Origin: Acanthamoeba sp. SK_2022b
Lineage: Eukaryota > Discosea > Longamoebia > Acanthamoebidae
Length of the DNA: 64,000 nt
Direction: 5' to 3'
Assembly: GCA_027943245.1 (NCBI GenBank)
Contig: JANDJZ010001759.1
Span: forward strand, 1-64,000
Under the pieces are notes generated by a model that saw only the letters and a list, made by a program, of their open reading frames with translations, was not told the DNA's origin and ran no database searches. This document shows, piece by piece, positions 44,101-53,218 of the stretch (its first letter is position 1; each line of letters opens with the position of its first letter). A program made the translations under genes and the position numbers.

Positions 44101-44379
44101 GTAAGTACGCGACAGCATATCGGTAGCGTTGATATCCGCTTTTCTCAGCTGAGCGACCAGCGCATCGAGGAAGTGACGTTCGGTATCGGTAGGATAAATC
44201 TTTGAAAACTTTTCCCACTCCTGCGGCTGCGTGGTTTGCACAAAGGTCAATGCATCCTGCGAATATAGAGCACGTTCGCAATCGTAGCCGTCGCCCTTGC
44301 CAACAATCCAACCCGTTTCGACCATCTGAGCAATTATTTCATTTTGGAAAATCAGCTCTTTGGTAGTGTCCATACTCAT
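41131..44379 (-). CDS. hsdR: Type I restriction enzyme, HsdR motor/nuclease subunit
   Basis: A 1082-residue subunit. The N-terminal nuclease domain has the catalytic stretch WRIDLVLFVNGLPVATLELKSEFK (D...E-x-K). Two helicase domains follow with Walker A HSAGSGKSNS, DEAH box VIADEAHSSQSG, motif III FTATPKAKTLELFG and motif VI VQTLSRLNRTYPGK. The C-terminal ~250 residues are the helical HsdM-contact region. It cuts unmethylated DNA after translocation. Its start overlaps the hsdS stop by four bases, fixing co-translation. Confidence 0.95.
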   Translation of the reverse strand: MSMDTTKELIFQNEIIAQMVETGWIVGKGDGYDCERALYSQDALTFVQTTQPQEWEKFSKIYPTDTERHFLDALVAQLRKADINATDMLSRTYGTLGVLRHGIKSHNARFSLCQFKPEHSLNPETLARYQQNICRIVPELVYSPHASKAAFEEAGTKAKKWRIDLVLFVNGLPVATLELKSEFKQAVQNAITQYKKTRLPKDPVTNKPEPLLTFKRGALVHFAVSQYDVFMATKLDGDKTFFLPFNKGTHDGGAGNDIPEDANDYATSYLWNEVLLPDNLLKILASFVHLQIVEKEDAIGLKYKSESLIFPRYHQWDVVNKLITAATVEGTGNKYLIQHSAGSGKSNSIAWTAHQLSRLYDENGEKQFHSVIVVTDRTVLDDQLQDTIYQFEHQDGVVGRINNKEGDGSKSEKLASALENSQPIIIVTIQTFPHVLKAIENSVSLKQRKYAVIADEAHSSQSGSTARQLKEVLMTEETDDDAVMTSEDILDATVAARKGSNNLNYYAFTATPKAKTLELFGRRPNPFEPASKTNKPEAFHVYSMRQAIEEGFILDVLKNYTNYKVAYKLLQKLDDPDREVDSNKAKVKLNQWVALHEHNVSQKVKVIVEHYRKHVMHLLGGQAKAMVVTSSRKAAVRYKLAFDKYIAENNYPKINAMVAFSGEVEFYESDHNSLALLNQKFTEINMNPGLKGRDMRKAFDTDDYQVMLVANKFQTGFDQPKLCAMYVDKALGGVECVQTLSRLNRTYPGKKESGTFVLDFYNEPDDILAAFQPYYQTAELTDVSDPQLVFELFEKLRTSGIFLWNEVEQFCEAFFTKNKSNAAISNICKPAVERWKHRYTSAIDAYVLAKEMFERTKKTGDVVLITNAENSFKMCKQEKDKLDIFKKDLGSFVRFYEFMSQIVDYDDKSLEKLSLFARHLRPLLHEQRIEDDEIDLSNVDMSHYRLSKLHEQHLKLQEDAEEYQITPGNDMGTAKPKDKKEEFLSNILARLNDLFVTDNLSDKDMINYAFTVRDKLSENQAVMTQIANNTREQAMLGDFPKAIDDAVMDSNEAQHEMMVQYLSNPELARGFARVVFDMLKGA

Positions 44380-45779
44380 GCGGTGGTCTCCTGTGGCTCC
44401 TCAGCGTCTTGCATATCAAGTGCAACCCAGTCGCGTACGTCGATTTTACCGGTGACGGCGGCGGAGATTAGGGCGGTACGGCGTTCTTGGAGGCACTTTA
44501 TTTGTTCTTCACCAAGTAATTGAAGTTGTTCAAACCTCTTCGACTTATCATCTAATAATTCAGCAATTTTTCTTTGCTCGTCCTTAGGTGGAATAACAAC
44601 AGGCATCGCCTTTAACAAATCCTGGCTAAGTGATGCTCTAGTTATTAAATTCATTTCTTTAGTGAAGAACGTGCGAAGCAGTTGGTTTGAAAAATAATAC
44701 TTTGAATATTCGGCATTCAAATTTAATGAGCTAGGACGGAATCTAATCAAAAATCCTGCAAAACAAGCATTTTCTATAGTTTTCAAACAAGCAGAGGCGA
44801 AACCAATCTCCTCAATAGTTTCAGATGTCCGTGTAAAAAGCACATCACCGGCTAACAGTGAATACTTTTTCCTATCCTCAGAAGTTGACTGCACCAATCC
44901 ACTTCCAAAATCAGGCAACACCCTATTTTTGTATGCATCACCATAACTCACAAATGGATAACCAGAACCGAATGCCTCGGCCCCTATGTTAATGCCATTC
45001 TGACAATCACCTAAATATCTCAGTGGTTTGACCATCCAATGCTCCGGCACTTCCCCCAACCACTCAACGCCAGAATCTTTCATCGGCACATCAGGGTTTA
45101 GCCCTTTGGTGACGGCATGACTAATCACTGCCTGACGTTTTTCTTTCAGTAGTTCAATCAGTTGCTGTTGCTTCTCGATCAGGTTATCGATTTTTGCGGT
45201 TTCGTGATCGAGGAAAGCAGCTATTTTCGCTTGCTCATCCTTTGTTGGAAGCCATATCGAAAGATTTCGTAAAATCGCTTGAGTAATGCTAAATACTTTA
45301 ACTCCTTTTACTGCATGTCTTACTTGAGATCTTAACTCTTCGCAATCCAAAAGATAAGCATAAAATCGGCTAGTGTCTCTTTCAAATGGTCTCGCAATAA
45401 TTGTGTGGTATCCAGCAAACGTAACTGTATCACTCACTAATTGCGTAAAATTACCGGATCCATCTATATCTTCTGACGTATCGGCAAAAACAATATCACC
45501 TTTAGTTAATAACGAGCTGGAGTTATCTTTGAGATATTTATCACTAACACACTTTAAAGTGTGAATTTCTGGGTTAACTTCGAAACCATATTTTGAATGC
45601 ACTTCGCCATAATTTACACACGGAATACCTTCATCCTGAAGATGCTCTTTCGTGATGGTAAGCCCTTTACCAAAAGCAAATTGGTAACGAAGTTTGCTAA
45701 GTTTCCAGTGCCCAGGAAGATCCCCCAACCACTCAACCCCAGAATCCTTATACTCCGGATACGCTTTATACTTAGCCAT
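44376..45779 (-). CDS. hsdS: Type I restriction enzyme, HsdS specificity subunit
   Basis: A 467-residue specificity subunit with two target-recognition domains. Each is preceded by a repeat (YKDSGVEWLGDLPGHWKLSKLRY near the start and MKDSGVEWLGEVPEHWMVKPLRY in the middle) and ends in a coiled-coil spacer (KIAAFLDHETAKIDNLIEKQQQLIELLKEKRQAVISHAV; KIAELLDDKSKRFEQLQLLGEEQIKCLQERRTALISAAV, each given in parts of the family pattern). The two recognition domains are more AT-rich than their surroundings, as usual for exchanged domains. It decides the two-part DNA target. Confidence 0.94.
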   Translation of the reverse strand: MAKYKAYPEYKDSGVEWLGDLPGHWKLSKLRYQFAFGKGLTITKEHLQDEGIPCVNYGEVHSKYGFEVNPEIHTLKCVSDKYLKDNSSSLLTKGDIVFADTSEDIDGSGNFTQLVSDTVTFAGYHTIIARPFERDTSRFYAYLLDCEELRSQVRHAVKGVKVFSITQAILRNLSIWLPTKDEQAKIAAFLDHETAKIDNLIEKQQQLIELLKEKRQAVISHAVTKGLNPDVPMKDSGVEWLGEVPEHWMVKPLRYLGDCQNGINIGAEAFGSGYPFVSYGDAYKNRVLPDFGSGLVQSTSEDRKKYSLLAGDVLFTRTSETIEEIGFASACLKTIENACFAGFLIRFRPSSLNLNAEYSKYYFSNQLLRTFFTKEMNLITRASLSQDLLKAMPVVIPPKDEQRKIAELLDDKSKRFEQLQLLGEEQIKCLQERRTALISAAVTGKIDVRDWVALDMQDAEEPQETTA

Positions 45780-48142
45780 CAGGAATGGACCTCCTGCAGC
45801 AGCTTCATAATCTCGGCGCTAACGGCGTCGAGATCGGCATCAATCTCGGATAGCGGGCGCGGCGGTTGATAAACGTAGAAATGGCGGTTAAACGGAATTT
45901 CATAACCGACAATGCCAATTTCGCCGTCTTTCGCATCACGCTTATCGGCATTAACCCAGGCATCGGCTACGTGCGGCAACACTTCTGCTGTGAAGTAGCT
46001 CTCAATCAGTTCACTGGTGGAAACGGCGGGATTTAACGGTACGTTCTCGTTGTCACGCAGGTCACCATCTTGCTCGAACTCCACCACTTTGCCTTTGTAC
46101 TCAAATGCGCCGTACAGCGGCTGGGCGGCCTCTTTCAGTACCTTTTTCACCACCGGCTCAGCATCCGGGTTCTTAGTGGTAATCGCATCGATAAACTGCT
46201 TATTCTCTTTGGCATCCAGCTTCAAGCCAGCCGTTTTGATAGCCCCTTTTAGGGTCAGCTGGAACTGATTGAAATCGTTGCTCACCAGCGTTTTTCCACC
46301 GGCCTGAGCGCCTAACACTGTCTGGATTTGCTGAGCTTTAGCCATCAATGCGCGCTGTGCCAGCCACAATTTGCTGTCGAGCAGATCTTTAATCTGCTTC
46401 TCCTTCAGCTCGGCGAATTCTGCTTTGATAATCGTTCGGGCTTCTGCTTCGATATCGGAGAACTCACCATAGTTACCGTCATGCCACTGTGCCGCAAACT
46501 CTTCGTACAAACGCTCCATGGGGGCATTAAACGGCTTCGGTGCAAAGCGCAGCGTGGCAATCGCTTCATCGGTGACCTGTGCAGATAAGCGCAACGGGCG
46601 CTCTATGGTTAGCCGACGATAGCCAAAATCGGTGCTGTTAAAGATTTTGCTGGCGAAGGTTTTCGGCGCTTCGGTTTTAGCGCTGGTAGATTGGCGCCCA
46701 CGGTTGGATTTTTGTTCTGCCGCTTTTTCCATCCCAAGTTCTTCAAGCGGGGTGGCATCTACCATCTCGAAATCACCAAAGGTACGGGTGATAAGCTTGA
46801 TATCGTCCTCGCCCATCAGATTACGCTTAGAACCCAGCGATTTTCGCATCTTGCCACACAGGCTAGTGCCATCAATCAGTTGCACTTTACCTTTACGCGC
46901 TCGCGCTTTCTTGTTCGACAAAATCCAGACATAGGTCGCAATGCCGGTGTTGTAGAACATATCGGTCGGCAATGCGACGATCCCTTCCAGCAAATCGGCT
47001 TCCAGAATATAACGGCGAATCTCACTCTCGCCACTACCTGCCCCGCCGGTAAACAGCGGTGAGCCGTTGAGGATGATCCCGATACGCCCGCCATTGTTCA
47101 CGCTACCATCCACATTGTGGCTGTCGCGCATTTTGCTGATCAGATGCATCAGAAACAGCAGCGAACCATCAGAGACACGCGGTAGGCCTGGGCCAAAGCG
47201 CCCGTTAAAGCCTTTCTGCTGATGTTCGTCGTTAATCTCACCTTCAATCTTTTTCCAATCCACGCCAAAGGGGGGATTTGAAAGCATATAGTCGAACTGC
47301 TCCTGCGGAAGCTGATCGTTAGAAAGCGTATTGCCCAACTTGATACGGCTGACATCCTGGCCTTTGATCAGCATATCGGCTTTACAGATAGCGTAGGACT
47401 CGGGGTTCAGTTCCTGGCCAAAGGCACGCATCACGGCGTTGGGATTCAGTTCATGCACGTATTCCATACCCGATGAGAGGAAGCCGCCCGTGCCGGCGGT
47501 AGGGTCGTAAATGGTACGGATAATGCCCTCTTTAGAGAGAGCCTCATCATCTTCCATGAATACCAATGAGGTGGTTAAACGCACAATATCGCGTGGGGTA
47601 AAGTGCTCCCCTGCCGTCTCGTTAGAGCTCTCCGCAAAACGACGGATTAACTCCTCAAACACCAAGCCCATATCATGGTTAGAGATCGCTTTAGGACTCA
47701 GGTCGGTGGTGGCAAATTTCTTAACGACTTTGTATAGCAGGTTGGCATCTTCCAACAGGCCAACAAACTCACTGAATTTAAAGTGTTCAAAGATTTCACG
47801 TGCATCCTTCGAGAACGACTGCACGTAGTTCTCTAGGTTGGCCTTGATGTCGTTCTGCCCCATCTTGCCGAGATCCATCGGCGACGTGTTGAAGAAAGAC
47901 AGCCCTTTAGTAGCACGCAACAGAAACTTCTCTCGCCCTTCTTCCGGTAGAGGGCTGGCCTTCAGTTTCTCCGCCTCTGCCAGCACCGCTTCTTTGGTGC
48001 CCGCCAGCACACACTCAAGGCGACGCAACAGTGTAAACGGCAGGATCACCCGCCCGTACTGAGATTGTTTAAAATCACCGCGAAGCAGATCGGCAACCGC
48101 CCAGATGAAAGCAGCCGTTTGAGAGAAATTTGTGTTAGCCAT
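45779..48142 (-). CDS. hsdM: Type I restriction enzyme, HsdM methyltransferase subunit
   Basis: A 787-residue N6-adenine methyltransferase. The HsdM N-terminal helical domain ([19 protein letters not shown]) leads to SAM motif [17 protein letters not shown] and the catalytic motif [10 protein letters not shown]. It is longer than the ~500-residue E. coli HsdM, with an extended C-terminal region of about 250 residues that contacts HsdS, typical for one HsdM branch. It is the first gene of the hsdM-hsdS-hsdR order and overlaps hsdS by one base. Confidence 0.94.
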   Translation of the reverse strand: MANTNFSQTAAFIWAVADLLRGDFKQSQYGRVILPFTLLRRLECVLAGTKEAVLAEAEKLKASPLPEEGREKFLLRATKGLSFFNTSPMDLGKMGQNDIKANLENYVQSFSKDAREIFEHFKFSEFVGLLEDANLLYKVVKKFATTDLSPKAISNHDMGLVFEELIRRFAESSNETAGEHFTPRDIVRLTTSLVFMEDDEALSKEGIIRTIYDPTAGTGGFLSSGMEYVHELNPNAVMRAFGQELNPESYAICKADMLIKGQDVSRIKLGNTLSNDQLPQEQFDYMLSNPPFGVDWKKIEGEINDEHQQKGFNGRFGPGLPRVSDGSLLFLMHLISKMRDSHNVDGSVNNGGRIGIILNGSPLFTGGAGSGESEIRRYILEADLLEGIVALPTDMFYNTGIATYVWILSNKKARARKGKVQLIDGTSLCGKMRKSLGSKRNLMGEDDIKLITRTFGDFEMVDATPLEELGMEKAAEQKSNRGRQSTSAKTEAPKTFASKIFNSTDFGYRRLTIERPLRLSAQVTDEAIATLRFAPKPFNAPMERLYEEFAAQWHDGNYGEFSDIEAEARTIIKAEFAELKEKQIKDLLDSKLWLAQRALMAKAQQIQTVLGAQAGGKTLVSNDFNQFQLTLKGAIKTAGLKLDAKENKQFIDAITTKNPDAEPVVKKVLKEAAQPLYGAFEYKGKVVEFEQDGDLRDNENVPLNPAVSTSELIESYFTAEVLPHVADAWVNADKRDAKDGEIGIVGYEIPFNRHFYVYQPPRPLSEIDADLDAVSAEIMKLLQEVHS

Positions 48143-48593
48143 ATCAATAACCTGAAAGGGGACGTGTAAAGATGGGTAGATTATACATGAATCAATACTG
48201 CTTGCTGTGACATCGGTGCACCGTGATTTTCACCCGTCAGCAGGGGGCAAGCCATACAAGCATGCAAACGCGTTCCGACATGCTGTCTGCGCTTTACGCT
48301 TTTATAGGATCGCATCGATTATTTCATTACAATTTTTATTATTCCAATGGGAATAAATTACATTGGGTATTATGTCAATGTTTAGTTCACAGTGGATTAT
48401 TGCTTGCTACCAATGCAACAGGGTATCTGGGGCCACAGAAACACGACAAAGCCCGATCAATTTTATTTATTATTATATTCATTTTGTTACAATGCCCGCA
48501 AAATCAAGTTTAGCGGCAGCACTTCAACACGGATTTCGTTCTGTTGCAAAGCACTAGATTTAACAATTAAAATTAAACAACGTAGGATTACAC
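48143..48593. other. Intergenic region between divergent hsdM and zorA
   Basis: About 450 AT-rich bases that must carry the promoters of both defence operons. No gene or convincing RNA is seen. The zorA ribosome site is the GTAGGA before 48594. Confidence 0.4.
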
Positions 48594-50246
48594 ATGTTAG
48601 CGCAGCTTTTTGAACATCTTTTCCGTTCTATTGACTCGATGTTTGTCACTAATTTTTTTATCTGGGCAGTTGTATTTATATTTTTTTCTGCCTGGTGGTG
48701 TGACTACAAGAACATTCACAGTAAATTTAGAGAATATGCTCCAACACTCATGGGAGCATTAGGTATATTGGGTACATTCATTGGCATAATAATTGGATTG
48801 CTTAATTTTAACACTGAGAGTATTGATACCAGTATCCCACTTCTATTAGGTGGTCTAAAAACAGCATTTATCACCAGTATTATAGGGATGTTCTTCGCTA
48901 TTTTATTTAACGCACTTGATGCTTTTTTCTTCGCAAACAAACGAGATAATTTAACAGAGAGTGCACCTGAAACTATAACGCCTGAACATATTCATCACGA
49001 ATTAAAAGAAAATAACCAATACTTGGAAAAGCTGATTTCAGGTTTGAGTGGCAATGAAGAAGGGTCCTTAGTCGCTCAGGTGAAACTATTACGTAATGAG
49101 ATAAATGACGCATCTCGTGCACAACTTTCTCATCACACCGAGTTTAGCAATAAGCTCTGGGAGCAATTAAAACAGTTTGCTGATTTAATGGCCAAGGGTG
49201 CAACTGAACAGATAATTGATGCACTTAAACAAGTTATTATCGACTTTAATAATAATTTAACCGAGCAATTTGGTGAAAACTTTAAAGCTCTTGATGCTTC
49301 GGTAAAAAAACTTGTCGATTGGCAGGATAATTACAAGAACCAAATTGAGAATATGAGTGAACAATATCAACAAAGTGTCGACTCTTTAGTTGAAACCCGC
49401 GGAGCTGTTGCAGGTATCTGGGAAGAATGTAAAGAAATTCCACTAGCAATGGCTGCATTACACGATGTGATGAAAGTTAACCAACATCAAATCAACGAGC
49501 TATCTCAACATCTCGATGCCTTTGTTTTATTACGTGATAAAGCTACAGATGCGGTTCCCGTTATCCATGAAAAATTGGATGAGGTAGGCGAATTGCTCAA
49601 AGCAGGGGCATTGAATGTCAGTTCATCTCTGGACCAAACAGGGGCTGAATTACTCGCCAATGCGAATGCTATGCGAATTGCTCTTGATGAAGGCTCTGAA
49701 GGGTTCAGGCAGTCTGTTACACAGACTCAGCAAGCATTTGCGTCAATGGCTCATGATGTAAGTAACTCATCTGAAACTTTAACCTCAACACTGGGTGAAA
49801 CTATTACCGAAATGAAACAAAGTGGTGATGATTTCCTCAAATCTCTAGAGGCGCATTCTAAAGAACTGCACCGTAATATGGAAAAAAACACAACCGATGT
49901 GATCGAGCTCTTTAGTAAAACCGGCGATAAATTTAATCAACAATTATCTAGTAATGCAGAAAATATGTTTGGAACAATGCAATCGTCCTTTGACAAGGCA
50001 AGTGCTGGTTTAACCTCACAGGTTAAAGAGTCTGTTGAACGCTTTGGTGGTGCAATTAACGAACAGCTACATGCCTTTGAACAAGCGACTGAGCGTGAAA
50101 TGAATAGGGAAATGCAATCTCTAGGGAATGCTCTCCTGTCAATCAGCCAAGGATTTGTCAAGAACTACGACCATTTGATTAAAGAGTATCAAAATGTTCT
50201 TGGGCAACTGCAGCCTTTAATTAACTCAAGACAACACCGTGGGTAA
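48594..50246 (+). CDS. zorA: Zorya anti-phage system, ZorA motor protein
   Basis: A 550-residue MotA/ExbB-type ion-channel subunit. Membrane helices lie in the first ~115 residues (about 18-36, 48-68 and 82-105), with the MotA-like segment APTLMGALGILGTFIGIIIGLL. The remaining ~430 residues are a long, mostly helical cytoplasmic tail rich in Gln, Glu and Ser (NQQLSSNAENMFGTMQSSF-type repeats) and without membrane helices. In Zorya, ZorA pentamers with a ZorB dimer form a proton-driven motor whose tail senses phage attack and recruits the effector. The shorter tail and the downstream HNH gene fit type II. Confidence 0.9.
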   Translation: MLAQLFEHLFRSIDSMFVTNFFIWAVVFIFFSAWWCDYKNIHSKFREYAPTLMGALGILGTFIGIIIGLLNFNTESIDTSIPLLLGGLKTAFITSIIGMFFAILFNALDAFFFANKRDNLTESAPETITPEHIHHELKENNQYLEKLISGLSGNEEGSLVAQVKLLRNEINDASRAQLSHHTEFSNKLWEQLKQFADLMAKGATEQIIDALKQVIIDFNNNLTEQFGENFKALDASVKKLVDWQDNYKNQIENMSEQYQQSVDSLVETRGAVAGIWEECKEIPLAMAALHDVMKVNQHQINELSQHLDAFVLLRDKATDAVPVIHEKLDEVGELLKAGALNVSSSLDQTGAELLANANAMRIALDEGSEGFRQSVTQTQQAFASMAHDVSNSSETLTSTLGETITEMKQSGDDFLKSLEAHSKELHRNMEKNTTDVIELFSKTGDKFNQQLSSNAENMFGTMQSSFDKASAGLTSQVKESVERFGGAINEQLHAFEQATEREMNREMQSLGNALLSISQGFVKNYDHLIKEYQNVLGQLQPLINSRQHRG

Positions 50247-50252
50247 TAATTA

Positions 50253-50960
50253 ATGGATAAAATAATTGGTAAACAAATACCCAGCCAGAATCAGGACAAT
50301 GAACACTGGGTTTCAATGTCAGATCTAATGGCAGGACTGATGATGGTATTTATGTTTATATCCATCGCTTATATGCATTATGTTCGTATTGAAAAAGAAA
50401 AAATAAAAGAAGTTGCAGTCGCCTATGAACAGGCCCAGCAACAGCTTTATAATGCATTAAATATTGAATTCTCCAATGATCTACCTGATTGGGATGCGGA
50501 AATAGATAAGCAAACTCTCGAAGTAAGATTTAAATCACCGGACGTTCTTTTTGGTTTGGGTAGTTCTGAATTGAAACCAAAGTTTAAAGAGATTCTTAAC
50601 AATTTCTTTCCTCGGTACTTGAAGGTACTAGATCAGTATAAAGAACATATCACTGAGGTTCGAATTGAAGGACATACCAGCACAGATTGGACAGGGGCGG
50701 CTAACCAAGATGAAGCCTATTTTAATAATATGGAATTGTCTCAAGGACGCACCCGAGCTGTATTGCAATACGTACACAGTTTGAAAGAATCTTCTGCGCA
50801 CCAAAAGTGGGTGAAAAGTAAATTTTCTGCAGTGGGGTATTCTTCTTCACATCCAATTCTTAATGCAATGGGAAAAGAAGACCAAAACCGCTCACGTCGA
50901 GTTACGTTTAAAGTCATTACAAATGCCGAATTGCAAATTCGTCGCATAATTCAGGAATAG
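50253..50960 (+). CDS. zorB: Zorya anti-phage system, ZorB stator protein
   Basis: A 235-residue MotB/OmpA-like protein with one membrane helix (about 24-44). It carries the proton-path Asp24 in SMSDLMAGLMMVFMF. The C-terminal domain has the peptidoglycan-binding OmpA fold (EVRIEGHTSTDW, NRSRRVTFKV). It starts seven bases after zorA. It anchors the ZorA motor to the cell wall. Confidence 0.92.
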   Translation: MDKIIGKQIPSQNQDNEHWVSMSDLMAGLMMVFMFISIAYMHYVRIEKEKIKEVAVAYEQAQQQLYNALNIEFSNDLPDWDAEIDKQTLEVRFKSPDVLFGLGSSELKPKFKEILNNFFPRYLKVLDQYKEHITEVRIEGHTSTDWTGAANQDEAYFNNMELSQGRTRAVLQYVHSLKESSAHQKWVKSKFSAVGYSSSHPILNAMGKEDQNRSRRVTFKVITNAELQIRRIIQE

Positions 50961-50965
50961 CATCA

Positions 50966-52057
50966 ATGAAGATAAAAATTGATCTCACTGAGCTAATAAC
51001 ATTAGGAAAAAAAATGCTCCCTTCTGGAGCAGACTTTTTCCTAGATGAAGAAAGTATTATTTTTGATCCCATTGACCTTGAATTATCCGAAGGGAAAGAA
51101 GTTAGCATTGACGATCTTGATCCTGGAAGTGGATTAATATCTTATCGTGGTCGCCAAGTACTTTTATATATCCGTGATCACACTGTCTGCTATGATGCTG
51201 CTGTTGAAAATGCTGAGAAAGGTAAACGTTTCCACATAGCATGGTGTCGAACCCTTGACAATATGAGGAAAAAGAATAGATTTGAGCGTTACCACGCAAC
51301 AAATCGTGTTGATGGATTATTCGAGATTGATGATGGTTTAGGTCGTAGCCAAGAGGTAGATCTAAGAGTTTGTATGAATTGCCTAGAGCGGCTAAATTAC
51401 AAAGGTAGCATTGACAAAAATCAAAAAAGAATAATTTTCAAATCATTCTCAATGAGTGATTTTTTTTCTCATTACAGCACTTGCTTTCTTCATATGCCAA
51501 AAGGCATCTATGAGAAATCAAATAGTGGATATACTAAAAATTGGAAAGAAATATCTCGCTCAACACGAGAGGATGCTGATTATCACTGTAGTGACTGTGG
51601 TGTAAATATGAGCTCAGCACGCCATCTATGTGATGTGCATCATAAAAATGGGGTAAAATATGATAACTCACCTCAGAATTTATGTGTTTTATGCAGAGAT
51701 TGCCATCGAAAGCAGCCATTCCACTCTGGAATTTTCGTTAAACGTAATGAAATGGCTGCTATTCAAACTTTACGCTCCCAGCAAGGTTTATTAAAATCAC
51801 AAAGCTGGTCGGAGATTTATGCGTTGGTCGATCCTTCCGTAAAAGGGGATATCGAGATGATGGAATTTAAAGGATACCCTATGCCAACTCTAGGATTTGA
51901 TTTAAAGAACAAAAATAATGAGGTAGTAGCTATCGTTGATGCGGCATGGCCACTATTGAAAATAGCAGTAAGCCTTGATTCTGTAGAGATCGAAGGCTGG
52001 GAGATATTTTCTGTCGGAGAGTTAGTACATCAAATTCAATCTGGTAGAGTGTTCTAA
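50966..52057 (+). CDS. zorE: Zorya type II effector ZorE, HNH endonuclease
   Basis: A 363-residue protein with an HNH nuclease domain near residues 205-255: CSDCGVNMSS, CDVHHKNGVKYDN, LCVLCRDCHRK, with four cysteines for a zinc site and the His-His and Asn of the ββα-metal fold. The N-terminal half has its own Cys pair (VCMNCL). It directly follows zorB (five bases between), the gene order of type II Zorya. It is expected to nick or degrade phage DNA when the motor is triggered. The C-terminal ~100 residues (GFDLKNKNNEVVAIVDAAWPLLK) are unlike a nuclease and may bind the motor. Confidence 0.88.
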   Translation: MKIKIDLTELITLGKKMLPSGADFFLDEESIIFDPIDLELSEGKEVSIDDLDPGSGLISYRGRQVLLYIRDHTVCYDAAVENAEKGKRFHIAWCRTLDNMRKKNRFERYHATNRVDGLFEIDDGLGRSQEVDLRVCMNCLERLNYKGSIDKNQKRIIFKSFSMSDFFSHYSTCFLHMPKGIYEKSNSGYTKNWKEISRSTREDADYHCSDCGVNMSSARHLCDVHHKNGVKYDNSPQNLCVLCRDCHRKQPFHSGIFVKRNEMAAIQTLRSQQGLLKSQSWSEIYALVDPSVKGDIEMMEFKGYPMPTLGFDLKNKNNEVVAIVDAAWPLLKIAVSLDSVEIEGWEIFSVGELVHQIQSGRVF

Positions 52058-52360
52058 TTCCATTTAGATTAAAAAAACTCATAGATGAGTAAAAATCAAT
52101 CATGTAATCCCATTCCGATGATTGAATGGTTGACAATCATTCCCAACGGACCAAGTAAATTACACCTTGGTCCTAATATATCACCCTCTTCAAATCGGCA
52201 TGCTAGCATCTATAAAAAATCAATTGTAAGGCTAAATTTTTAAGCAACGATAACATCATTGATAACTGGTTTTTATTACATTGCATATTATCACTTTCAT
52301 AGCAACCTAGTGATACATTTATTATCAAGAAATTGAGTTATTAATCGATCATCTCTAAGC
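52058..52360. other. AT-rich intergenic region
   Basis: About 300 bases between the convergent zorE and a lipoprotein gene. I see no gene, and no clear terminator. Confidence 0.4.
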
Positions 52361-52741
52361 CTAATTAAATTTCAACATAACCTCCTCACCCCGTTTCCAC
52401 ACGATAAACCCGGCCTCATAAGGATGCAAAGGCGTACTAACAATAACACTGTATCCTTCACCAGGGATAAAATCATACTCGCCAATGCCGGGCACGCACT
52501 TCCCAGGTTCCAATGCAACAGGCGTGTTTGCATATGACTTTTCATAGACATAATTATCATTGCCATACTTCCATATGGCTACCGTGAGAATGGACTCCTC
52601 TTTTTCCATGTCATTCTTATCGACAAAAACGCAGATCTTGCTACCTACAGTCGTTGCTTTTGCCGGGCGTAAATTGACTTTATCCCCCATAGGGCAACCA
52701 GAAATAAAAAGAGGAATAAAGAGTAAGAGGAATTTTTTCAT
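52361..52741 (-). CDS. Putative periplasmic lipoprotein, immunity-like (module 2, copy b)
   Basis: A 126-residue predicted lipoprotein, lipobox Cys16 (PLFISGC). The mature domain has KICVFVDKNDMEKEESILTVAIWKYGND and CVPGIGEYDFIPGEGYSV. It is a close paralogue of the next gene (52838) and a distant one of 34456. It is separated by 96 bases from its paralogue, so the pair probably arose by tandem duplication behind one metallopeptidase gene. Confidence 0.7.
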   Translation of the reverse strand: MKKFLLLFIPLFISGCPMGDKVNLRPAKATTVGSKICVFVDKNDMEKEESILTVAIWKYGNDNYVYEKSYANTPVALEPGKCVPGIGEYDFIPGEGYSVIVSTPLHPYEAGFIVWKRGEEVMLKFN

Positions 52742-52837
52742 AGTGGCAGCCCTGCGACTCCTATTACAGGTTGTAATTTCTATAGAATTAATAAATTACT
52801 CTCATGATAATCTTTAGTTAAAAAATCTCATTGCAAT

Positions 52838-53218
52838 CTAATCGGGCTTCAGCATCATGCTTTCACCTTTCTTCCACACAACAAGACTGGTTCGATATGA
52901 ATTCAGCGGTGTTCTTACCAACACGGTGTATCCTTCACCGGCGATAAAATTAAACTCACCGATACCTGGAACACACTTGTTGGCCTCCAACGTTATCGGG
53001 CTGTAAGCATATGATTTTTCGTATACGTAGGTATCGCCCCCTTGCTTCCAGATGGCGATATTCAGTATGGATTCATTTTTTACGATATCGTTCTCATTAA
53101 AAAAGACGCAGACTTTACCGTCTACGATCTTACTTTGTACTTGATAGAGATTAAACCTGTCACCGGTTGGGCAACCTGAGATAAAAAGAGGAAGAAGAAG
53201 GAATAAATATTTTCTCAT
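52838..53218 (-). CDS. Putative periplasmic lipoprotein, immunity-like (module 2, copy a)
   Basis: A 126-residue predicted lipoprotein with the same layout as its neighbour: lipobox Cys16, KVCVFFNENDIVKNESILNIAIWKQGGD and CVPGIGEFNFIAGEGYTV. Its start overlaps the metallopeptidase-like gene stop by four bases (ATGA), so these two are translated together. That coupling supports an effector/immunity relation. Confidence 0.72.
   Translation of the reverse strand: MRKYLFLLLPLFISGCPTGDRFNLYQVQSKIVDGKVCVFFNENDIVKNESILNIAIWKQGGDTYVYEKSYAYSPITLEANKCVPGIGEFNFIAGEGYTVLVRTPLNSYRTSLVVWKKGESMMLKPD

Noticed and set aside
48594..52057. Type I Zorya (zorABCD)
   Set aside because: Only one effector gene follows zorB and it is an HNH protein; there is no helicase-like ZorD, so type II fits.
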